Of a DNA stretch of 9,722 nt, positions 5,936-9,722 are shown piece after piece. Every line of letters starts with the position of its first letter. The first letter of the stretch is position 1. Under the pieces are notes generated by a model. That model was not told the origin of the DNA and did not search any database. It was given only the letters and a program-made list of their open reading frames with translations. This DNA comes from Vulcanimicrobiota bacterium (GTDB taxonomy: Bacteria > Vulcanimicrobiota > Vulcanimicrobiia > Vulcanimicrobiales > Vulcanimicrobiaceae), in assembly GCA_003155175.1 (NCBI GenBank), contig PMFP01000078.1, positions 44,896 to 54,617 on the forward strand. Reading direction: 5' to 3'. The position numbers and the translations under genes were made by a program.

Positions 5936-6549
5936 TCGAGCACGTGGGCGACGACGCCGCGATGTACGCGCTCGGCGCGCTGGACGACGCGCAGCGGGAC
6001 GCGTGCGACCTGCACGCTTCGGCGTGCCCGGCCTGTGCGGCGCTGCTCGGCCAAGCCTGCGACGACGTCACGGCCATGGTCGAAGCCGATGGGGTTCCGG
6101 CCGCGCCGTTGCGCGCGAAAACCTTGCCGCGGGCGGGCCTTGGCGCGTTTTGGCCGGCGCTTGCAGCGGTGATCCTGGTTGCGTTACTTCCCGCGTCGCT
6201 GCTGTACCGCCAAAACGCTTCGGTTACCGCACAACTGGCGCAAGAAGACGCGATGGTCTCGCGCCTCGCGTCGAGCGATCATCGCACGGCGAAGTTCGGA
6301 CCGATGCCCGGAGGCCACTCGGCGCGCGTTATGTACGGACCGACGGGCTCGTGGTACGTGGTGATGGTCAAGGGTACGCGCAAACCGATGCAGGTGGCGT
6401 GGATGCACGACGGGGAGAAGACGATGCTGGGAACGACGCGATCGCTCGGCGAGGTCGCGATGCTGTACCTTCCCCAAAGCCACCGCATGGAGAAACTCGC
6501 CCTGATGGACGGCAACGAAGTCGTCGCCGAGGCGAATCTCGCCTACTAG
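5932..6549 (+). CDS. Membrane-anchored zinc-type anti-sigma factor (RskA-like)
   Basis: 205 residues. The cytoplasmic N-terminus has the zinc-binding anti-sigma signature H28-x3-C32-x2-C35 (LHASACPACAALL), with His4 as possible fourth ligand and the YALGALDDAQRDAC helix typical of this fold. It should hold the adjacent ECF sigma factor inactive. One transmembrane helix spans about residues 72-92 (AFWPALAAVILVALLPASLLY). The outer part of about 110 residues resembles the RskA/anti-sigma-K sensor domain (ARVMYGPTGSWYVVMV, LYLPQSHRMEKLALMDG). Translation is coupled to the sigma gene by the ATGA overlap, which fits 1:1 production. The TAG stop shares the CTAG at 6546-6549 with the stop of the convergent gene. 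Release by regulated proteolysis is the usual mechanism in this family. Confidence 0.88.
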   Translation: MIEHVGDDAAMYALGALDDAQRDACDLHASACPACAALLGQACDDVTAMVEADGVPAAPLRAKTLPRAGLGAFWPALAAVILVALLPASLLYRQNASVTAQLAQEDAMVSRLASSDHRTAKFGPMPGGHSARVMYGPTGSWYVVMVKGTRKPMQVAWMHDGEKTMLGTTRSLGEVAMLYLPQSHRMEKLALMDGNEVVAEANLAY

Positions 6550-6830
6550 AGTCCTTCGTCCACCTCGGCGATGCGGCGGCCGGTCGCTTCGATGACTTTT
6601 CCGAGCATCGTGATCGCCTCGGCCCGCGAGGCGTTGCTGAACATGAACTTCAAGCGCTCTTCGGAATCCTCAACGACGAGCACGGCGCTGCTGCCCGAGC
6701 GAATCGCCTCGATCATCGAGGTCAGGTAGGCCTCGTCCTCGGGCGAGAGCGCGCAGCTCTCGGCATCGACGGCTACGCGCGATGCGAGAAGCCGTTTCAA
6801 AACGGAATCGATGTCGCGAGGAACTTCCAC
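6546..6830 (-). CDS. Conserved-looking hypothetical protein, 94 aa
   Basis: I do not recognise a family. I take the GTG at 6830-6828 as start because GGAGGG (6840-6835) lies 4 nt upstream on the minus strand. A GTG four codons earlier (6842) lacks such a site and would give 98 residues. The protein is soluble and helix-rich: an N-terminal helix (DIDSVLKRLLASRV), a Ser-Pro-Glu-Asp cap and helix (SPEDEAYLTSMIEAIRSG), a beta strand (SSAVLVVED), then EERLKFMFSNASRAEAITML and a C-terminal helix. No Cys pair, signal peptide or membrane segment is present. It follows the Nudix gene by 43 nt on the same strand, so it may be co-transcribed with it. It converges on the anti-sigma gene with a 4-bp stop overlap. 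Confidence 0.72.
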   Translation of the reverse strand: MEVPRDIDSVLKRLLASRVAVDAESCALSPEDEAYLTSMIEAIRSGSSAVLVVEDSEERLKFMFSNASRAEAITMLGKVIEATGRRIAEVDEGL

Positions 6831-6873
6831 GGCGCCCTCCACAGGAGCTGAACGGACGAAGCGTACACCGTCT

Positions 6874-7431
6874 TTATCGGCCCGGCATCCCGGATATTTC
6901 AGTGCGCGGGCCTTCCAGCCATGCGACGGACAGCGCGGTCTTCACGTCCGCAATCTCGCCGGAAGCAAGAAGCCGCTTGGCCTCGGCGAGCGTTACCGTC
7001 GCAACCTCGATGCGTTCGTCGTCGTCGGTGTTTTGCTCGCCCGGCGTGAGATCCCATGCATGGAAAAAGTGAAGGACTTCCGTGCAAAACCCCGGCGTGA
7101 CGTAGAGGGCGCCGAGATCCCGGATCTGGGCGGCGCGGTAGCCGCTCTCTTCGGCAAGTTCCCGAAGCGCGCCGTCGCGAGGGTCCTCTCCGGGCTCGGC
7201 CGTGCCGGCCGGGATCTCCCAAAGGCAGCGACGAGCGGGATGGCGGTACTGCCGGACCAAGACGAGGCGGTCGTCGGGGGCCGTCGCGATGATCGCGAAC
7301 GATCCGCGGTGCTCTACGACGTCCAGCGTGTGGACGGTCCCGTCCTCATAGCGCACGTCGTCGCTCCGGACGTTGAAGACGCGGCCGGAAAAGCGCGGCG
7401 TGGTTCGCACGACGTCGAGGCGTTCGGTCAT
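6874..7431 (-). CDS. Nudix hydrolase, ADP-ribose pyrophosphatase-like
   Basis: 185 residues. The Nudix box is complete at residues 76-98: G76-x5-E82-x7-R90-E91-L-x-E94-E95-x-G97-Y98 (starting GTAEPGEDP and ending RELAEESGY), which binds the divalent metals for pyrophosphate cleavage. Upstream RLVLVRQYRHPARRCLWEIPAG and downstream LYVTPGFCTEVLHFFHAWDL match the ADP-sugar pyrophosphatase (NudF-like) branch. The probable reaction is hydrolysis of ADP-ribose or a related nucleoside diphosphate sugar to AMP plus sugar phosphate; the exact substrate is inferred. No Shine-Dalgarno sequence is present before the ATG. Instead TAAGTT ends 7 nt before it, consistent with a leaderless transcript. It is divergent from the two-helix membrane gene across only 51 nt. 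Confidence 0.93.
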   Translation of the reverse strand: MTERLDVVRTTPRFSGRVFNVRSDDVRYEDGTVHTLDVVEHRGSFAIIATAPDDRLVLVRQYRHPARRCLWEIPAGTAEPGEDPRDGALRELAEESGYRAAQIRDLGALYVTPGFCTEVLHFFHAWDLTPGEQNTDDDERIEVATVTLAEAKRLLASGEIADVKTALSVAWLEGPRTEISGMPGR

Positions 7432-7438
7432 GGGTCGC

Positions 7439-7444
7439 AACTTA
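7439..7444 (-). promoter_or_regulatory. Candidate -10 box for the Nudix gene
   Basis: TAAGTT on the minus strand ends 7 nt before the ATG at 7431. Initiation from it would fall at or next to the start codon. There is no Shine-Dalgarno alternative and no clear -35 box. Position and sequence fit the TANNNT-type -10 of leaderless genes, but this is a short motif. Confidence 0.4.
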
Positions 7445-7482
7445 ACGGAAACGGCCGCTCGCGCCTCGTATTCCCCGGCATC

Positions 7483-7689
7483 GTGCAACCGCGTTCTTCG
7501 ATTTTGGCCGAGGTCGGCTGGCTCGTCTACTTCTTCGCGATTTTCGTCGCGTTCGTCTACGCGTTCAATCTCTGGGTGGTCCCGCACCACTTCAACGATA
7601 AGATCGCCGTCGCACTCTCGGCCGGCATGGCCGCGATCGCGATGATCGCGACGCGCGGCTGGATGACGATCCGCGCGCGAAATCCCTAG
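7483..7689 (+). CDS. Small two-helix membrane protein of unknown function
   Basis: 68 residues from the GTG at 7483; a TTG at 7504 is the alternative and would remove seven residues (MQPRSSI). Two hydrophobic helices are visible, about residues 11-34 (VGWLVYFFAIFVAFVYAFNLWVV) and 42-59 (IAVALSAGMAAIAMIATR). They are joined by a short polar turn (PHHFNDK), and the protein ends in a basic tail (RARNP), suggesting an inner-membrane hairpin. No family recognised. The stop is separated by only 2 nt from the GTG start of the methyltransferase gene, so the two are likely translated from one mRNA. Start choice is uncertain because no Shine-Dalgarno site is seen. Confidence 0.65.
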   Translation: MQPRSSILAEVGWLVYFFAIFVAFVYAFNLWVVPHHFNDKIAVALSAGMAAIAMIATRGWMTIRARNP

Positions 7690-7691
7690 CC

Positions 7692-8471
7692 GTGCCGTCT
7701 CCCCTGGGCGCCCACGCGTCCAAAGCCGGCGCGGTGCGCGACCTGCTGGCGCCCAAAGGCCGGCGCGAACAAGGCCGGTTTCTCTTCGAGGGCCCGACGC
7801 TGCTGGCCGAGGCACTGCGCAGCGGGGCGCCCGTATCGGAGATCTTTGTGACCCGGGCCGCCTTGCAAAACAACGCGGACGTCGCCGAGTTTGAGGCGCG
7901 AGGCTCGGCAGTCTACGTCGTGGACGAGCGCACCGCCGCTAAGATCTCGGACCTCGAAACGCCGACCGGGCTAGTCGCCGTGGCGCCGATTGCCGTCCGG
8001 CCTCTCGAATCGCTCCTTCCAGGCGCACGGCTCGTCCTCGCGCTGGCGGCCCTGAGCGACCCGGGAAACGCCGGCACGCTGCTCCGCTCGGCCGAGGCCT
8101 TCGGGGCGTCGGCCGCGGTGTTCGGAAGCGACGGGGTCGACCCGCATCACCCCAAGGTCGTCCGCGCCGCCATGGGCACGATCTTCCGCCTTCCACTCGC
8201 GACGGCTGACCCGGAGACGCTGAGCGCGGCCGCGCGGGCGGCCGGCCTCGAGATGATTGGCCTGGAGGCCTCCGGCGAGCCGCTCGACGCCGAGCCATGG
8301 GCTCGCCCCTGCGTCGTGGTCGTCGGGCACGAGCGGCGCGGCCTGGGGCCGTGGGGGCCTCTATGCGCCCGGAAAGTCGCGATTCCGATGCGGAGCCCCA
8401 CCGAGAGCGTCAACGCCGCCGTCGCCGGCTCCATCGCCCTCTACGAGGCAGGCAAGCGACACCTTGGGTGA
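7692..8471 (+). CDS. SpoU/TrmH-family RNA 2'-O-methyltransferase
   Basis: 259 residues. The N-terminal 90 residues form the SpoU substrate-binding domain (KAGAVRDLLAPKGRREQGRFLFEGPTL). The C-terminal part is a trefoil-knot SPOUT domain that binds S-adenosylmethionine. Motif 1 is LSDPGNAGTLLRSAEAFGA (121-139, with the catalytic-type Asn126 and Arg132). Motif 2 is VVGHERRGLG (210-219, Glu214), where the usual GNExxG has His for Asn. Motif 3 is IPMRSPTESVNAAVAGSIALYE (231-252, Ser239 and Asn241). This architecture is that of RlmB-like and TsnR-like enzymes, which methylate a ribose 2'-OH in 23S rRNA; the exact nucleotide cannot be told. The GTG start follows the upstream stop by 2 nt without its own ribosome-binding site, implying coupling. 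It lies upstream of pheS. Confidence 0.93.
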   Translation: MPSPLGAHASKAGAVRDLLAPKGRREQGRFLFEGPTLLAEALRSGAPVSEIFVTRAALQNNADVAEFEARGSAVYVVDERTAAKISDLETPTGLVAVAPIAVRPLESLLPGARLVLALAALSDPGNAGTLLRSAEAFGASAAVFGSDGVDPHHPKVVRAAMGTIFRLPLATADPETLSAAARAAGLEMIGLEASGEPLDAEPWARPCVVVVGHERRGLGPWGPLCARKVAIPMRSPTESVNAAVAGSIALYEAGKRHLG

Positions 8472-8608
8472 TACCTTCAAGGGGCTGTCAAGACAGTGTC
8501 CAGGGCCCGAAAAGTCAAGACTACCAGGAGAAAAAGTCGCATGGTATACTGCCGTTATTCCGGCCCAAGCGCCAGAGCCGACGGTTCAGCAAGGAGTCCG
8601 AACGCAGC
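8472..8608 (+). promoter_or_regulatory. Intergenic region with extended -10 promoter for the YqzL-like ORF and pheS
   Basis: TGGTATACT at 8542-8550 is an extended -10 very like the one before infC (TGGTATGCT). No good -35 is seen at the proper distance. Transcription would start near 8557. A small hairpin, CTGTCAAGACAG (8485-8496), lies upstream. No T-run terminator for the methyltransferase gene is visible, so read-through into pheS remains possible. AAGGAG at 8591-8596 serves the next ORF. Confidence 0.55.
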
Positions 8609-8710
8609 ATGGCAACAAACGACTTTTTCTGGAAACTCTTCGCCCAGACGGGTTCGATCAACGCGTATCTTGCCTATCGGCGAATTCCGCCCAGTCCTAG
8701 CCCAGGCTAA
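8609..8710 (+). CDS. YqzL-like small protein (33 aa)
   Basis: A 33-residue ORF with its own AAGGAG (8591-8596, 12 nt before the ATG). The core FFWKLFAQTGSINAYLAYRR (residues 6-25) fits the YqzL pattern as I recall it: F-x-W-K-x-F-x-x-T-G-x-I-x-x-Y-L-x-x-K/R. In Bacillus, yqzL lies between era and recO. The tail here is only RIPPSPSPG, shorter than in Bacillus. The function of YqzL proteins is unknown. The ORF contains Phe codons at positions 6, 7 and 11 and lies 96 nt before pheS, so it might also act as a leader peptide for attenuation. The two roles are not exclusive. Conservation of the motif favours a real protein. Confidence 0.72.
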   Translation: MATNDFFWKLFAQTGSINAYLAYRRIPPSPSPG

Positions 8711-8806
8711 GGAGTCCTCAAGCAGCCTGCGAAAGTCGCATAGGATTACGAGAAGCGCCCGGTACAGTAAAACGCCCGGGCGTTTTCATTTGCCGCAAAG
8801 TTTACG
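8711..8806 (+). promoter_or_regulatory. Structured spacer upstream of pheS
   Basis: A stem-loop is formed by AGTCCT (8713-8718) with AGGATT (8741-8746), containing an inner 5-bp hairpin TGCGA-AAG-TCGCA (8729-8741, which competes for one base of the outer arm). It is followed by a terminator-like palindrome at 8769-8786. A weak -10-like TAGGAT sits at 8741-8746. No T-box consensus (AGGGTGGNACCGCG) is present, so Firmicutes-type T-box control is not supported. No Shine-Dalgarno site is visible before the pheS ATG. Confidence 0.45.
8752..8786 (+). terminator. Terminator-like palindrome with alternative pairing before pheS
   Basis: AAAACGCCCGGGCGTTTT (8769-8786) is a perfect 18-nt palindrome ending in TTTT. 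The same 3' arm can instead pair with the upstream GAAGCGCCCGG (8752-8762), giving an 11-bp stem (including two G-U pairs) with a 13-nt loop. Only one of the two can form at a time. The T-run is short (four T, then CATTTG), so termination would be partial at best. Confidence 0.5.
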
Positions 8807-9722
8807 ATGAGTGAGTTAGCAACCAAACTCGATGAGCTACAGCGCCGCTTTGCGGCGGCGCTCGACGCAGCCACCGACGAGCGCGGGCTCGAGAAAGTCC
8901 GCGTGGATTTCCTCGGACGCGGCGGCGACGTGACGCTGCTGCGCCGCGGCATCGGCCAATTGCCCGACGCCGAACGCCCCACCGCCGGAAAGACGATCAA
9001 CGAACGGGTCGAACGCATGGAATCCGCCCTGCGCGCGGCGGAAGAGTCGCTGCAAGGCCGCCGCCTGGAGGCCGACCTCGCGCTGACCGCCGACGTGACG
9101 TTTCCGGCGATCGTCCCGCAGACCGGCTCGATCCACCCCATCCGCCGGATCACGCAAGACGCCTGCGCCTACTTCGAACGCCTGGGGTTTGCGGTGGTGC
9201 TCGGCCCCGAGATCGAACCGGACTACTACAACTTCGACGCGCTCAACATCCCGGCGGATCATCCCGCTCGCGAAGGGTTCGACTCGTTTTGGGTAACGCC
9301 GACGCACCTGCTCCGGCCGCACACCTCACCGATGCAGATCCGCACGATGCAGCGCCACCGCCCGCCGGTCGCGGTCGTCGCTCCGGGAACGTGTTACCGT
9401 CGCGACGCCGTCGACGCGCGGCATCTCTTCCAATTCAACCAGATCGAAGGACTGCTCGTTGCCGAGAACGTGCACTTCGGTCATCTCAAAGGCGCCCTGA
9501 CCGGTCTATGCCGCGAACTGTTCGGCCCGGACCAAGACGTCCGCTTCCGGCCTTCATTTTTTCCCTTCACCGAGCCCAGCGCCGAAGTGGACACCACGTG
9601 TCCGAAGTGCAAGGGCCACGGCGGGGAATGCAACATGTGCGGCGGCACGGCATGGATCGAGCTCGGCGGGGCCGGCATGGTGCACCCGAACGTGCTGCGC
9701 GAAGTCGGGTACGATCCGGACG
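8807..9722 (+). CDS. pheS: Phenylalanyl-tRNA synthetase alpha subunit (3' end outside window)
   Basis: The first 305 residues are present; the gene continues past the window edge. PheS pairs with PheT to charge tRNA-Phe. The N-terminal coiled-coil arm (residues about 1-90) is followed by the class II catalytic domain. Visible landmarks are HPIRRITQDACAYFERLGF (110-128), the motif 2 region LLRPHTSPMQIRTM (168-181) with GTCYRRDAVDARHLFQFNQIEG (194-215), FFPFTEPSAEVD (251-262) and GGAGMVHPNVLR (287-298). Between the last two is a Cys pair arrangement, C265-x2-C268 and C275-x2-C278, a form seen in a subset of bacterial PheS. The ATG lacks an obvious ribosome-binding site. The start agrees with the family's N-terminus (MSELATKLDELQRRF). 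pheT would be expected just downstream. Confidence 0.97.
   Translation, partial: MSELATKLDELQRRFAAALDAATDERGLEKVRVDFLGRGGDVTLLRRGIGQLPDAERPTAGKTINERVERMESALRAAEESLQGRRLEADLALTADVTFPAIVPQTGSIHPIRRITQDACAYFERLGFAVVLGPEIEPDYYNFDALNIPADHPAREGFDSFWVTPTHLLRPHTSPMQIRTMQRHRPPVAVVAPGTCYRRDAVDARHLFQFNQIEGLLVAENVHFGHLKGALTGLCRELFGPDQDVRFRPSFFPFTEPSAEVDTTCPKCKGHGGECNMCGGTAWIELGGAGMVHPNVLREVGYDPD

Noticed and set aside
8297..8608. Longer upstream extension of the YqzL-like frame
   Set aside because: The extension overlaps the methyltransferase gene in another frame and has no ribosome-binding site; the 33-residue ORF has its own AAGGAG and the conserved motif begins right after its ATG.
8711..8806. T-box riboswitch before pheS
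   Set aside because: The conserved T-box sequence AGGGTGGNACCGCG and a specifier-loop arrangement are not present.
1..9722. CRISPR arrays, insertion sequences, integrase/att sites, phage or defence genes, plasmid origin
   Set aside because: No spaced direct repeats, terminal inverted repeats or recognisable transposase, integrase or defence motifs were seen on either strand.

Overview
The window is GC-rich, gene-dense bacterial chromosome with no mobile element, CRISPR array, tRNA or rRNA gene that I can recognise. The best taxonomic anchors are a translation-factor cluster (infC-rpmI-rplT) and a pheS gene preceded by an rRNA-methyltransferase-like gene and a tiny YqzL-like gene. This, the codon bias and the many genes without a clear Shine-Dalgarno site suggest an uncultured Terrabacteria-type lineage such as Ca. 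Eremiobacterota. That assignment is a weak inference.

Layout: (1) Minus strand, 1-2041: a secreted M61-family metallopeptidase with a C-terminal PDZ-like domain, followed closely by the start of a membrane-protein gene that leaves the window. (2) 2042-3489, plus strand: a divergent intergenic region with an extended -10 promoter, a leader of about 150 nt with stacked hairpins and an intrinsic terminator, then infC (starting at AUA), rpmI and rplT, closed by a strong terminator. (3) 3515-4942, plus: a GNAT acetyltransferase and a PhzF-family isomerase-like protein. (4) 5054-6549, plus: a 77-residue coiled-coil protein, then an ECF sigma factor translationally coupled to a zinc-type membrane anti-sigma factor. 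(5) 6546-7431, minus: a Nudix hydrolase and a 94-residue protein I do not recognise, meeting the anti-sigma gene tail to tail. (6) 7483-8471, plus: a two-helix membrane protein and a SpoU/TrmH-family rRNA 2'-O-methyltransferase. (7) 8545-9722, plus: promoter, a 33-residue YqzL-like ORF, a structured spacer with a terminator-like palindrome, and pheS, which is cut by the window end.

The most interesting region is the infC leader. It combines a non-canonical AUA start, an intrinsic terminator between the promoter and the gene, and an 11-bp complementarity between the leader and the infC ribosome-binding site that competes with a local hairpin. Together these look like a layered autoregulatory device (attenuation, Shine-Dalgarno sequestration and IF3 start-codon discrimination). 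The second region of interest is the pheS upstream segment, where a short ORF with three early Phe codons precedes two mutually exclusive hairpins just before pheS.

The rest is ordinary housekeeping or accessory content. I saw no defence system, biosynthetic cluster or mobile element.
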